Below, piece by piece: positions 24,374-33,588 of a DNA stretch of 64,000 nt. The translations under genes and the position numbers were made by a program. The notes beneath the pieces are model-generated. The model had not been told where the DNA came from. It ran no database searches and saw nothing but the letters and a program-made list of their open reading frames with translations. Numbering within the stretch: the stretch's first letter is position 1; each line of letters starts with the position of its first letter. The stretch is from RGIG4608 sp045643885 (lineage in GTDB: Bacteria > Bacillota > Clostridia > Oscillospirales > CAG-272), in assembly GCA_045643885.1 (NCBI GenBank), contig JAZRFY010000017.1:19892-83891 (forward strand). The letters are read 5' to 3'.

Positions 24374-26029
24374 TTATTTGTTCCAAAGATAAACTCTTGC
24401 TTCATAGGGCTTGATAACGGATGCTTCAACGCTATCATAGTTTTGCAAAACAAGCTTTGCAGAATCAAGATCGAATCCCTTGGGAGCTTTGAACTTAACA
24501 CTCTTGTCGGTGAATGAGCAAACGACAAGGAGCTTTTGCTTATCGTCCTCTCTTGAGTAGGTATAGAGCTTGGATGAGCATTTTCCGTGTTCTGTGTACT
24601 TACCTTTCTTAACTACGGGAAGCTCTTTTCTGAGTGCGATCGCCTTGCGATAGAAGTTGAGAACGGAATTTTCGTCCTGCTCCTGATCGGCAACGTTAAC
24701 TTCCTTATAATTTTCGTTAACGTAGAACCAAGGTGTGCCTGTTGTAAAGCCTGCATTTTCCTCTGCGCTCCACTGAACGGGAGTACGGGCAGAGTCGCGA
24801 GAGCCGTCCCAAAGTCTCTTAAGACGCTTTTCGGGACTCTTGTTGGTTGCCACGTTGAAATACTGCCAACGAGTCTGAACGTCCTCATACATTTCGGGAT
24901 CCTTGGGATACCAGTTGCTCATACCGATTTCCTGTCCCTGATAGATGAAGGGAGTACCCTTTTGGAAGAGGTAGGAAACTGCGAGCATCTTTGCGCTTTC
25001 GTTTCTGAATTTTTCACTTCCGTAGCGGGAAACCATTCTGGGATGGTCGTGATTTTCGATGTAGAGCATATTCCAACCCTTGCCGTCAAGCTTTTCTTGC
25101 CAGCTTGTATAGGCCTTTTTGAGCTTGCGAAGATTGAAGGGCATGTGATAGTAATCGGTCATGAAGCAGTCAGCCTCCTGAGTGGAGAACTGAATGAACA
25201 TATCAAGAACGGGATCGTTGTTCTCGTCGATATATTCAAGTGCCTTTTTGGGAGTTACCATGGGGGACTCTGCAAGAGTCATACAATCGTATTTAGAGAA
25301 AACGTCGCGATTGAATTCCTCAAGGTATTTGTGAAGATTAGGACCGTGGTTGAACATGAAGATACCCTTGGATGCGGGCATGAGCTTATCGTCGGGCAAG
25401 CCCTCGGGCTTGGAGATGAACGTGATAACGTCCTCTCTGAATCCGTCAACGCCCATGTCGAGCCAGAAGCGAAGGATGTTCTTTACCTCCTCACGAACGA
25501 GGGGATTGTCCATATTAAGGTCTGCCTGCTGGATTGCGAAAAGGTGCATGTAGTATTCCTTGCGCACCTCATCCCACTGCCAAGCCTTGCCTTCAAAAAG
25601 TGAATCCCAGTTGTTGGGGAGTTTTCCGTTAGGCTTTGCAGGGCGCCAAATATAGTAATCGGTATATGGATCGATTCTTTGACGGCTCTTCTGGAACCAT
25701 TCGTGCTGATCGCTTGTGTGATTGACAACAAGGTCCATAATAACCTTCATTCCGCGCTCGTGAGCGCCGTCAAGCACCTTTTTAAATGCGTCCATACCGC
25801 CAAATTCCTCTGCGATATTGTAATAATCTGAGATATCGTAACCACAGTCAATTCCGGGAGAGGGGTAGAGGGGTGAGAACCAGATGCCGTCGCATCCGAG
25901 TGATTTTATGTAGTCAAGCTTGTCATAAACACCGTAAAGGTCACCCATTCCATCTCCGTTTCCGTCCTTGAATGAACGGGGCCAGATCTGATAAAATACT
26001 TTATCCTTATACCATTGTTTCTTTTCCAT
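24374..26029 (-). CDS. GH13 alpha-glucosidase (oligo-1,6-glucosidase type)
   Basis: A 551-residue intracellular glycoside hydrolase that splits short alpha-glucosides such as isomaltose-type or maltose-type sugars. The calcium loop DGNGDGMGD lies at residues 22-30. The four family regions are present: DLVVNHTSD, GFRED with nucleophile D200, LAESP with acid/base E254, and ENHD with D328. There is no signal peptide. The ATG at 26029 has AAGGAG in front; an in-frame start 87 bases upstream would lie at the promoter and is rejected. It is divergent from the GH31 gene. Specificity (glucose, trehalose or sucrose ends) is not resolved. Confidence 0.92.
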   Translation of the reverse strand: MEKKQWYKDKVFYQIWPRSFKDGNGDGMGDLYGVYDKLDYIKSLGCDGIWFSPLYPSPGIDCGYDISDYYNIAEEFGGMDAFKKVLDGAHERGMKVIMDLVVNHTSDQHEWFQKSRQRIDPYTDYYIWRPAKPNGKLPNNWDSLFEGKAWQWDEVRKEYYMHLFAIQQADLNMDNPLVREEVKNILRFWLDMGVDGFREDVITFISKPEGLPDDKLMPASKGIFMFNHGPNLHKYLEEFNRDVFSKYDCMTLAESPMVTPKKALEYIDENNDPVLDMFIQFSTQEADCFMTDYYHMPFNLRKLKKAYTSWQEKLDGKGWNMLYIENHDHPRMVSRYGSEKFRNESAKMLAVSYLFQKGTPFIYQGQEIGMSNWYPKDPEMYEDVQTRWQYFNVATNKSPEKRLKRLWDGSRDSARTPVQWSAEENAGFTTGTPWFYVNENYKEVNVADQEQDENSVLNFYRKAIALRKELPVVKKGKYTEHGKCSSKLYTYSREDDKQKLLVVCSFTDKSVKFKAPKGFDLDSAKLVLQNYDSVEASVIKPYEARVYLWNK

Positions 26030-26062
26030 AAAAATCTCCTTAAAGATAAGATTATTGAAATC

Positions 26063-26091
26063 ATTATACCACATAAAACCGTGCTTGTCTA
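26063..26091 (-). promoter_or_regulatory. promoter of the GH13 gene
   Basis: TAGACA (26091-26086), 17 bp, TATAAT (26068-26063), with TGG before the -10. Confidence 0.65.
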
Positions 26092-26146
26092 TAACAAAAA
26101 GCAATTTGTTTTCCATAAGCTCAAAAAAGCAATATGTAAATATCGA

Positions 26147-26175
26147 TTGACAACGCGTCTTAAATAATATATAAT
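26147..26175 (+). promoter_or_regulatory. promoter of the GH31 gene
   Basis: TTGACA (26147-26152), 17 bp, TATAAT (26170-26175), both exact. It is back to back with the GH13 promoter. Confidence 0.82.
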
Positions 26176-26204
26176 TATCATATAAAAATATTAAGGAGTT
26201 TACT

Positions 26205-28427
26205 ATGGTTATTTACGAAAAGGGCAATCTCAGAATAAGTCTTATAACTCCAAGACTTTTGAGAACCGAAAAGGGTGCTTTTACCGATCTTCCCACGCAA
26301 ACCGTGCAAAATAGAGATTTTGAAGAGGTGAAATATACACTCGAAGAAAACGGTGATAAGATAACGGTAGATACCGGCAGAGTATTTTTCTATATAGACG
26401 CCAAAACCGGAAACGTTGAGGCAATTTTTGGACATTTTAAAACAAAATTTGCGCACAAGCCGCTTCCCGGCACTGCCAGAACGCTTGATACTGTAAACGG
26501 AGCAACAAGACTTAATGACGGAATTACCTCCCGTTACGGCGCTTCGGTAATGGACGATAGCAAGAGCCTTGTTATCCACCCCGACGGCAACGTTTTGCCA
26601 AGAGAAAAGAGCAAGGATAGATATTGGTTCGTGTATGGACACAGTTATCTTGAGCAGTTAAGAGATTTCTTTAAGCTCACGGGTGAGGTTCCTCTTATTC
26701 CAAAGTTTGCACTTGGCAACTGGTGGAGCAGATACAGAGCGTATACTCAAGAGGAATATCGCACACTCATGCAAAAATTTATCGATAAGGAGATACCGAT
26801 AACCGTCGCTACCATCGATATGGACTGGCATTGGACTGACGTTATCTCAAGATTTGGTGAAGAGGCGCGTTCAAACAAGCCAAGATGCATTGAAGAGGCG
26901 CTTTATTACTATCTTCTTCAAGGTTGGACGGGATATTCCTGGAATACCGAGCTTTTCCCCGACCACAAGGAGCTTCTTTCATGGTTGCACGAAAACGGAT
27001 TTAAGGTTCCGCTCAACGTTCATCCTTCGCAGGGTGTGAGATTCTTTGAGGATCAGTATGTTGCGATGTGCAAAAGACTTGGAAAAGATCCAAAAAAGAA
27101 GGAGATAATTCCGTTTGACATAACGGATGCAGAATTCAGAAGGGCATATTTTGAAATATTGCACCGACCTCTTGAAAACGAGGGCGTTGACTTCTGGTGG
27201 CTTGACTGGCAGCAGGGAACAAAGACCAATACCAAGGGACTTGATCCATTGTGGGCACTCAATCACTACCACACGATTGATTCCAAGAGAGAAAACAAGC
27301 GTCCGTTGATTCTTTCAAGATATGCAGGACTTGGAAGTCACCGTTATCCTCTTGGATTTTCAGGCGATACCATCGTCAGCTGGAAGAGTCTTGATTTCCA
27401 GCCCTATTTCACAAGCTGTGCTTCAAATGCAGGCTATACCTGGTGGAGCCACGATATAGGCGGTCACACAGGAGGAGTTCAGGACGACGAGCTTTACCTT
27501 CGTTGGCTTCAGCTCGGTGTGTTCAGTCCCGTTAACAGACTCCACTCTTCAAACTCCGACTTTATGGGTAAGGAGCCTTGGAAGAGAAGCTGGGCAGTAA
27601 ATAAGATATCCGAGGATTTCTTGCGACTTCGTCACAAGCTTATTCCTTATACGTACACGGCAAACTATCACACTCATAAATACGGCGAGCCGATTTGCAT
27701 GCCCATGTATTATAAATATGATGAAAAAGAAGCTTATGAGGTGAAAAATCAGTATATCTTTGGTGGTCAGTTGATTGTTTGTCCGATAACATCTAAGATG
27801 GATAAAAGACTCAATCTTTCATCCGTCGACGTTTGGTTGCCCGAGGGAAGATGGACCGATATATTTAACGGAAGATCCTATGAGGGTGGCAAAATGGTGA
27901 GAATGTATCGCGATCTTGATTCAATTCCCGTTCTTGCTTGTGAGGGAGCTATCGTGCCGATGTATGCAAATGACAGAAGTAATGATCTTTCTCTTGATCA
28001 GCCCATTGAAATACACATCTGGCACGGCAATGGTCATTATGAAATGTATGACGATGACGGAGAGACCTGCGATTTTGAAAAGGGCATCTTTGCAATAACG
28101 AGGTTTGACGTTGCAAGCGAGGGTGACTCTTTGAAGGTGACGATTACTCCAAATGATAACGGAGTATTCGCAAAGGCAAGAAAAATGGTTTTGAAATTCA
28201 GAGATATCGAAGCGGATGACATTGAGATCACTCTTGAAAACGAGCCTGTTGCCGTTGAAATAGCAAAGGTTGCTCTTTGTAAGAACGAAAGCATTGAGGA
28301 GCTTAAAAATGAGATACTCACAAGAGCACAGGGCTCTAACAACGTAAAGGGAAGCACCTTTAATAATGGCAAATATCCAAGACACATCCTTGACGCAATC
28401 AAGGAGCTTGATGCACTTGTAAAATAG
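26205..28427 (+). CDS. GH31 family alpha-glycosidase
   Basis: A 740-residue cytoplasmic enzyme of GH31, which releases alpha-linked sugars from non-reducing ends. An N-terminal beta-sandwich (residues 1-150) precedes the TIM barrel (about 155-510). The nucleophile is D334 in WWLDWQQG and the acid/base is likely D388 in FSGDT. SHDIGGHTGG is the conserved barrel segment. C-terminal beta domains follow. There is no signal peptide. It could be an alpha-glucosidase, alpha-xylosidase or related activity; the divergent GH13 neighbour favours alpha-glucoside breakdown. Confidence 0.9.
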   Translation: MVIYEKGNLRISLITPRLLRTEKGAFTDLPTQTVQNRDFEEVKYTLEENGDKITVDTGRVFFYIDAKTGNVEAIFGHFKTKFAHKPLPGTARTLDTVNGATRLNDGITSRYGASVMDDSKSLVIHPDGNVLPREKSKDRYWFVYGHSYLEQLRDFFKLTGEVPLIPKFALGNWWSRYRAYTQEEYRTLMQKFIDKEIPITVATIDMDWHWTDVISRFGEEARSNKPRCIEEALYYYLLQGWTGYSWNTELFPDHKELLSWLHENGFKVPLNVHPSQGVRFFEDQYVAMCKRLGKDPKKKEIIPFDITDAEFRRAYFEILHRPLENEGVDFWWLDWQQGTKTNTKGLDPLWALNHYHTIDSKRENKRPLILSRYAGLGSHRYPLGFSGDTIVSWKSLDFQPYFTSCASNAGYTWWSHDIGGHTGGVQDDELYLRWLQLGVFSPVNRLHSSNSDFMGKEPWKRSWAVNKISEDFLRLRHKLIPYTYTANYHTHKYGEPICMPMYYKYDEKEAYEVKNQYIFGGQLIVCPITSKMDKRLNLSSVDVWLPEGRWTDIFNGRSYEGGKMVRMYRDLDSIPVLACEGAIVPMYANDRSNDLSLDQPIEIHIWHGNGHYEMYDDDGETCDFEKGIFAITRFDVASEGDSLKVTITPNDNGVFAKARKMVLKFRDIEADDIEITLENEPVAVEIAKVALCKNESIEELKNEILTRAQGSNNVKGSTFNNGKYPRHILDAIKELDALVK

Positions 28428-28445
28428 GCATATACTCATAAATTG

Positions 28446-28474
28446 TTGACTTTTGTAACAACATATGATATCAT
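28446..28474 (+). promoter_or_regulatory. promoter of the DUF5058 cassette
   Basis: TTGACT (28446-28451), 17 bp, TATCAT (28469-28474), with TGA before the -10. Confidence 0.65.
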
Positions 28475-28506
28475 TGAATCACAAATTATAGAAAAGGAGA
28501 AATATT

Positions 28507-29268
28507 ATGGAATTCTCACTTAACAGTCCGATTATCTTTGCACTCGTTGCAGTGATACTCGCTGTAGTTGTAGCTCAGTCCGTGTTCTTTCTTGTAAAGG
28601 CTTATAAGAGAGGTCGTGAATTGGGCATTGAAAAATCAGTATTGAACGATACTATTAAAAGATCTGCTATTTTTACAATAGCACCTGCTGTTGCTATCTT
28701 TATGGGTGTTGTATCACTTGTAAAGATGCTTGGCGTTGCACTTCCTTGGTTAAGACTTTCTATTATCGGCGCACTTACATACGAATTGCCCGCAGCCGAG
28801 CAGGCACTTGCTGCTCTCGGTGTTGATGCAGTTACAGATGCAAAGCAGTATACAACGGTTGCATTCGTTATGACATTCGGTATTGCAGCAAGCCTTATCG
28901 TTGCTCCCATTACATGTAAGATGATCAGTGGTGGTATGATGAAGATTAAGGATAAGGACAAAAAGTGGATGGACTACCTTATGACAAGTATGTTCGTTGG
29001 TATGCTTTCTACCTTCCTTGGCTATATCGTTTGTGATCTTGGCTTGGTATTTGAAAAGGTGGACGGTGTTAAGACACTTGTTTTCCACTATCAGATTGAG
29101 CATTGGATTCCCGTGTTTGTTCTTATAGTTTCTGCATCACTTATGGCTATTTGTGGCCTTCTTCTTAAGAAATTCAAATGGAAATGGCTTAATGACTATG
29201 CGCTTCCCATCTCCATGATAGGCAGTATGGCATTGGCTATCCCGATTTCTATACTTATTTTGGAATAA
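28507..29268 (+). CDS. DUF5058 family membrane protein
   Basis: A 253-residue protein with about six hydrophobic segments, recognised as DUF5058 from the pattern KRSAIFTIAPAVAIFMGVVS and ALPWLRLSIIGALTYE. The function is not established. The pairing with a second membrane protein and an M20 peptidase suggests a transporter for a peptide-like or acyl-amino-acid substrate, which is inference. It starts after a clear AAGGAG and is followed 12 bases on by the next gene. Confidence 0.8.
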   Translation: MEFSLNSPIIFALVAVILAVVVAQSVFFLVKAYKRGRELGIEKSVLNDTIKRSAIFTIAPAVAIFMGVVSLVKMLGVALPWLRLSIIGALTYELPAAEQALAALGVDAVTDAKQYTTVAFVMTFGIAASLIVAPITCKMISGGMMKIKDKDKKWMDYLMTSMFVGMLSTFLGYIVCDLGLVFEKVDGVKTLVFHYQIEHWIPVFVLIVSASLMAICGLLLKKFKWKWLNDYALPISMIGSMALAIPISILILE

Positions 29269-29280
29269 GGAGGTAACGGT

Positions 29281-29952
29281 ATGAATTATATTGATAAAAT
29301 GCATAAATGGGGAAGAACCTGGGCACTTGTTACTTGCACCATGATCTTTGCTTTCCCCTTTGCTTTGGCTATTATTTTTAATGCATGGCCCGACCTCGGC
29401 GTATTCTTCAAGGGACTTTTTGGTGTTGCATTTACCTTCTGGCCAGTTGGCATTATTGAAGTTCTTACATACACACCCATGCTTGGTGTTGGTGGTACTT
29501 ATCTTAGCTTTGTTACAGGCAACCTTACTTCTCTTAAGGTTCCTTGCGCTCTTGATGCGATGGAAAAGGCAGAGGTTAAGGCAGATAGTGACGAGGGTGA
29601 GGTTATTTCCACGATTGCTATCGCAACTTCTTCAATTATGACTATAATCGTTATCCTTATTGGTGTAATTATGATCTTCCCCTTACTTAGATTTATCGAA
29701 AGCTTCCCTCAGATGAATTACGCCTTCGACAACGTTCTTCCCGCACTTTTTGGTGGACTTGGCGTTGTTTACTTGTCAAGATATTTCAAGATAGCGATCT
29801 TGCCCGTATCCATCATGCTTCTTTTGTTCGTTTTCGTGCCTTATCTCGATTCAGGAATGGTAGGTATCATGATTCCCGTAAGCATGTTGATTACTCTTGC
29901 TTACTCAAGAGTTCTCTACAATAAAGAGAGAAGAGCAAACGGAGAGATATAA
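29281..29952 (+). CDS. membrane protein partner of DUF5058
   Basis: A 223-residue protein with about six predicted helices (for example residues 16-38, 40-62, 112-135 and 150-205). It is not recognised as a named family. It has no cysteine pattern or catalytic motif. The close spacing, AAGGAGG start signal and one-base overlap with the M20 gene show that the three genes are made together. It is probably one half of a two-part permease with the DUF5058 protein. Confidence 0.65.
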   Translation: MNYIDKMHKWGRTWALVTCTMIFAFPFALAIIFNAWPDLGVFFKGLFGVAFTFWPVGIIEVLTYTPMLGVGGTYLSFVTGNLTSLKVPCALDAMEKAEVKADSDEGEVISTIAIATSSIMTIIVILIGVIMIFPLLRFIESFPQMNYAFDNVLPALFGGLGVVYLSRYFKIAILPVSIMLLLFVFVPYLDSGMVGIMIPVSMLITLAYSRVLYNKERRANGEI

Positions 29953-31388
29953 TGATAGCTTTATATATTGTTTTAGGCATTGTCGTTTTGCTTCTTGGCA
30001 TAGCAGTCGTTAAGGCCTTGACCTTCGTTCCTTATAAGGAAGAGAAGATCGAGGTCAAGGAAGTAAGCGTTGACGTTGACAAGGCGGCAAATGCTCTTTC
30101 TGAAATGATAAAATGCAAGACTATCTCTCACAGAGATAGATCCTGCGAGGATGATGCGGAATTTGAGCGCTTTATCGAGCTTTTGCCCGTACTCTTTCCC
30201 CTTATTCACAAAAATTGCACTCGCGAGCTTGTGGGTGACAGAGCTGTTCTTTATAGACTTTGTGGTAAATCCTCTGAAAAGCCCACCGTTTTGACTGCAC
30301 ATTACGACGTTGTTGACGTGGACGAGGAAAACTGGAGCAGAGCGCCGTTTTCGGGTGACATTGAGGACGGTACAGTATGGGGAAGAGGCTCTTTGGACAC
30401 AAAGGTAACTCTCAATGCTGCAATGCAGGCACTTGAGGCTCTTCTTGAAAAGGGATTCGTTCCCGAAAACGATATCTATCTTGCCTTTTCAGGTAACGAG
30501 GAGATTAACGGAGAGGGACAACCCGAAATCATCAAGCTCTTCAAGGAAAGAAATATTGATCCCGCCTTGGTTCTTGACGAGGGTGGAGCAGTTGTAAATC
30601 ACGTTTTCCCAGGTGTTCATACTCCCTGTGCTCTTATCGGCATTGCTGAAAAGGGAATGCTCAACGTTGAACTCAGATTCACAGGTAAGGGAGGACATGC
30701 ATCATCTCCCAAGCCCCATACTCCCATAGGCAGACTCAGTGCAGCTTGTCTGAACATTGAAAATCATCCCTTTAAATATACTCTTTCCACTGCGGCGGCA
30801 AAGATGTTTGATACACTTGCAAGACATTCAACCTTTGCATATAAGCTCATTTTTGCTAATCTTTGGCTCTTTGGACCTGTGCTTTCCCTTATCGGCAAGC
30901 TCAGTGGAGGTGAGCTTAATGCTCTTATAAGAACCACATGCTCATTCACTCAGATGGAAGGCTCAAAGGGAATAAACGTTATTCCTCCCAATGCTACAAT
31001 GTGTGCAAACCTTCGTTTGATCCCCGGTGAAACCAAGGAGAGCGCAGAGGCATACCTTCGCAAGCAGATAAAGGATAAGGATATTCAGCTTACAGTTTTA
31101 GAGGGTGAAAATCCTTCCCCCATCTCAGTTGTTGGCGGTGAAGCTTGGAAAAAGATATCCGATGCAGTTAAGGGCACATGGAAGGATACCCTGGTGTCCC
31201 CATACCTTATGTTTGCTTGCTCTGACGCAAAGCATTGGAGCAGAATCTGTGATAAGGTATACCGTTTCTCTGCAATGGCTCTTACTAACGAAGAAAGAGC
31301 AAGTATTCACGGAAACGATGAAAAGATAACTCTTGACGGAATCAAAAAGAGCGTTGAGTTTTATACAAGACTTATTGAAAAATGCTAA
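29952..31388 (+). CDS. M20 family peptidase (carboxypeptidase S / PM20D1-like)
   Basis: A 478-residue zinc peptidase with an N-terminal membrane helix (residues 3-24). Metal-site motifs are in order: TAHYDVV (His), RGSLDTK (Asp), SGNEEINGEG (Glu pair), DEGG and the late SIHGNDEKI (His). The lid domain lies at about 225-370. The HYDVV and WGRGSLD pattern, plus the membrane anchor, is like carboxypeptidase S and PM20D1, which act on blocked dipeptides or N-acyl amino acids. It overlaps the preceding gene by one base (ATAATG). The natural substrate is unknown. Confidence 0.88.
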   Translation: MIALYIVLGIVVLLLGIAVVKALTFVPYKEEKIEVKEVSVDVDKAANALSEMIKCKTISHRDRSCEDDAEFERFIELLPVLFPLIHKNCTRELVGDRAVLYRLCGKSSEKPTVLTAHYDVVDVDEENWSRAPFSGDIEDGTVWGRGSLDTKVTLNAAMQALEALLEKGFVPENDIYLAFSGNEEINGEGQPEIIKLFKERNIDPALVLDEGGAVVNHVFPGVHTPCALIGIAEKGMLNVELRFTGKGGHASSPKPHTPIGRLSAACLNIENHPFKYTLSTAAAKMFDTLARHSTFAYKLIFANLWLFGPVLSLIGKLSGGELNALIRTTCSFTQMEGSKGINVIPPNATMCANLRLIPGETKESAEAYLRKQIKDKDIQLTVLEGENPSPISVVGGEAWKKISDAVKGTWKDTLVSPYLMFACSDAKHWSRICDKVYRFSAMALTNEERASIHGNDEKITLDGIKKSVEFYTRLIEKC

Positions 31389-31393
31389 AAAAT

Positions 31394-31423
31394 CGGCTAT
31401 TCCTTTTGGATAAGGAATAGCCG
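31394..31423. terminator. bidirectional terminator
   Basis: A 12-bp stem CGGCTATTCCTT (31394-31405) / AAGGAATAGCCG (31412-31423), A-rich before and T-rich after. It separates the M20 gene and the converging acyltransferase gene. Confidence 0.85.
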
Positions 31424-31429
31424 TTATTT

Positions 31430-32629
31430 TTATTTATTTTTGTTTCGCAATTCGTAGAATCTCTTGACCATATTAACAAACTTCTGAGCGAGCTTGCCGT
31501 CGTCAAGCACGCAACGGTAGGTCGTTTTACCGTTTTGAATTTCAATTCTGCATCCAGGCTTGAAGGGAATGGATGCAAACGAGGTAAGGGGTACTTCGAT
31601 ATACGCAGCCTCGCCGTTTATTGTGCCGTCGATGATGAATTTATCTTGGTTAAGAGTAATTTTTGCTCTGCCGACGTCAAGGTATTTCTTTTTGTTAAAG
31701 TCTATCGTCTGGATGGTCGCATTTGATGAAAGCTCTGAGAGGGAGCCGTCTTCAATGCTTTCTCCCACCTTGCTATAAACCATACGTGCCCAGTCGGAAA
31801 CGTATATTATCTCCTCATTTGTACTGCCGGAATTGTGCAAGAAGCCGTATTCGTCGGATGTGTGTGCAAATCCACACTCGGTACAGTAAAGAGTGTTTTT
31901 ATCCTTTGATCTGATAGTAAACTCTTTTTTACAGTGAGGGCATATGTAAAGAACGTTTTCAAGTCCTTCAACGTTGTCGCCGTTCTTGTATTTAACGCGT
32001 GCCTGCTCCTGCTCTCTGTACGCATCAAAGAGAAGCGCATTTTTAACAAGCTCTTCAACCTTTTCTACGGGCATATTGGGAAGCTCAGCTCTATCGATAA
32101 GCTTATAAACGTCCATATAAGTTCTACCTGGACGCATTTTTCCACTCCACTTGGGAGTACAGAAATAAGTTCCCGCAGTTCTTGCCACAAAGATATCTGC
32201 GTCAAGTCTTTGCAAGAATGCATAGGTCGATGAGGGGATGGGCGTTGAAAGGCCGTCCTCACACATAAGACCTGCAGGATAAATCATAAGAATTTTATTT
32301 TCCTTTATCGTAGAACGCATTTTGATAACGTCCTTGATAGAGGTCTGAAACTGTTGCTTAGGAATAACTCCCACCTTGTCCATTAGTCCTCTGAAGGGGA
32401 GGGTATTATAGAATGAGTCGCTCACAACAAAGGTCATAGGACGCTTGGTTGCGCTAACGAGAGTGGTAAAATCAAGGGCAGCCTGATGATTGCCTATAAG
32501 TACGATAGGGCCTTCGGCATTCTCTATTTCATTGCGAATGAATTTCCTTTTGAAAACGAATGAGGAAACAACACCCGCAAGCGCCTTAGCAACTCCGTAA
32601 ACGAGCATATTCTGCTTAGCTTTAGCCAT
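31430..32629 (-). CDS. PlsC-like acyltransferase fused to zinc-ribbon and C-terminal domain
   Basis: A 399-residue protein. The N-terminal part (about 1-200) resembles 1-acyl-glycerol-3-phosphate acyltransferases, with the catalytic GNHQAALDF (HxxxxD box) and a later YPAG segment. A zinc ribbon follows (CPHCKKEFT and CTECGF, about residues 228-252). A C-terminal beta-rich domain of PH-like size completes the protein. So it may acylate a lipid or glycerol phosphate; the added domains are unusual. The ribosome site is weak (GAAAGAGA). Confidence 0.75.
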   Translation of the reverse strand: MAKAKQNMLVYGVAKALAGVVSSFVFKRKFIRNEIENAEGPIVLIGNHQAALDFTTLVSATKRPMTFVVSDSFYNTLPFRGLMDKVGVIPKQQFQTSIKDVIKMRSTIKENKILMIYPAGLMCEDGLSTPIPSSTYAFLQRLDADIFVARTAGTYFCTPKWSGKMRPGRTYMDVYKLIDRAELPNMPVEKVEELVKNALLFDAYREQEQARVKYKNGDNVEGLENVLYICPHCKKEFTIRSKDKNTLYCTECGFAHTSDEYGFLHNSGSTNEEIIYVSDWARMVYSKVGESIEDGSLSELSSNATIQTIDFNKKKYLDVGRAKITLNQDKFIIDGTINGEAAYIEVPLTSFASIPFKPGCRIEIQNGKTTYRCVLDDGKLAQKFVNMVKRFYELRNKNK

Positions 32630-32683
32630 AATTATCTCTTTCTATTCGGGGATTTTGATAATATATGTATATTTATCGATAAT

Positions 32684-32712
32684 ATTTTAACACAAAATCG
32701 CGCTCGTTTCAA
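32684..32712 (-). promoter_or_regulatory. promoter of the PlsC-like gene
   Basis: TTGAAA (32712-32707), 17 bp, TAAAAT (32689-32684), with TGT before the -10. The stretch 32713-33000 is AT-rich; I see no gene or convincing element in it, although a promoter for the GtrA-like gene must lie there. Confidence 0.55.
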
Positions 32713-33000
32713 TCCTTTATTTTTAAAAATAACAAAATTTTTCAAATTTGTGTATAAAAAGCCAATAATTGACCTTCTACAACGCCCAAGATTTTACAAA
32801 AACATTGTGCATATTGCATATATTTAGATATATAAACATTGAGAAATGTGTACAAAATAATTACCGTTTATGCTACATAAATGCAATTTGTGAAAACTAC
32901 TTTTTTATTGGTAAATTTTATGATAATATATATTAAAAGATTGATAATTAATACACATACTGAATAAATATTCGAATACAAGCAAATTACGGAGGACTTT

Positions 33001-33564
33001 ATGAATAAAATCAAGCAGATGTGGAATGATTTTGCAGATAAAAATCCCAAAATTGCTCAGTGGGCAAGAGAAGGAGGACTTTTCTTCCTTGTAAGTAACC
33101 TTATAACCATCATAAGAGGCCTCCTTGTTTCACTTTTGCAGCCTGCTTTTGGATTTTTGGGAAGTGCAGCAATCGGATTTCCCGATTTACAAATGAATAT
33201 TTTGGGAATTGAGTTTTCCTGGTATATCATCGGTGCTAACGAAGAGCAGGGTGGTGTAGCTTATTTCACAGCGTTTTTGATTGCTTTGTGGGTATGTGAA
33301 ATCATCAACTTCTTTATGCAAAGAAAATTCGTTTTTAGAAGCAACGGAAATATCGGTCGTCAAGCGGCACTCTATTTCCTTGCATTTACAGTTGTAACGT
33401 GCGTGGTAAATGCCATCAGCAATCTTTGGATTGGTGTTGCAAGCAATTTTGTTAGTCCCATCATCTATAACCTCGTAACGACATTTATAACAGGTGGTGT
33501 TGCAATGGTGGTATTCTTCTTTGCAAACAGATTCATCTTCAAGGAATCCGACAAAAAGAATTAA
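33001..33564 (+). CDS. GtrA-like membrane protein
   Basis: A 187-residue protein with four predicted helices (about 25-50, 85-108, 118-140 and 150-175), related to the GtrA family that helps move lipid-linked sugars or acts in wall polysaccharide decoration. The NFFMQRKFVFRS segment between helices is the family hallmark. Residues 60-85 form an insert longer than usual. It lies 24 bases ahead of two GH16 genes on the same strand, possibly in one unit. Function in this context is unknown. Confidence 0.75.
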   Translation: MNKIKQMWNDFADKNPKIAQWAREGGLFFLVSNLITIIRGLLVSLLQPAFGFLGSAAIGFPDLQMNILGIEFSWYIIGANEEQGGVAYFTAFLIALWVCEIINFFMQRKFVFRSNGNIGRQAALYFLAFTVVTCVVNAISNLWIGVASNFVSPIIYNLVTTFITGGVAMVVFFFANRFIFKESDKKN

Positions 33565-33588
33565 AATTTTTATTAAAGGATAAACACA

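Noticed and set aside
24587..25603. Plus-strand open frame of about 338 codons opposite the GH13 gene
   Set aside because: The GH13 motifs on the minus strand are complete, so this is an antisense shadow.
32713..33000. Small RNA or small gene in the AT-rich gap before the GtrA-like gene
   Set aside because: No consistent promoter-terminator pair or ribosome site; only AT-rich sequence is seen.
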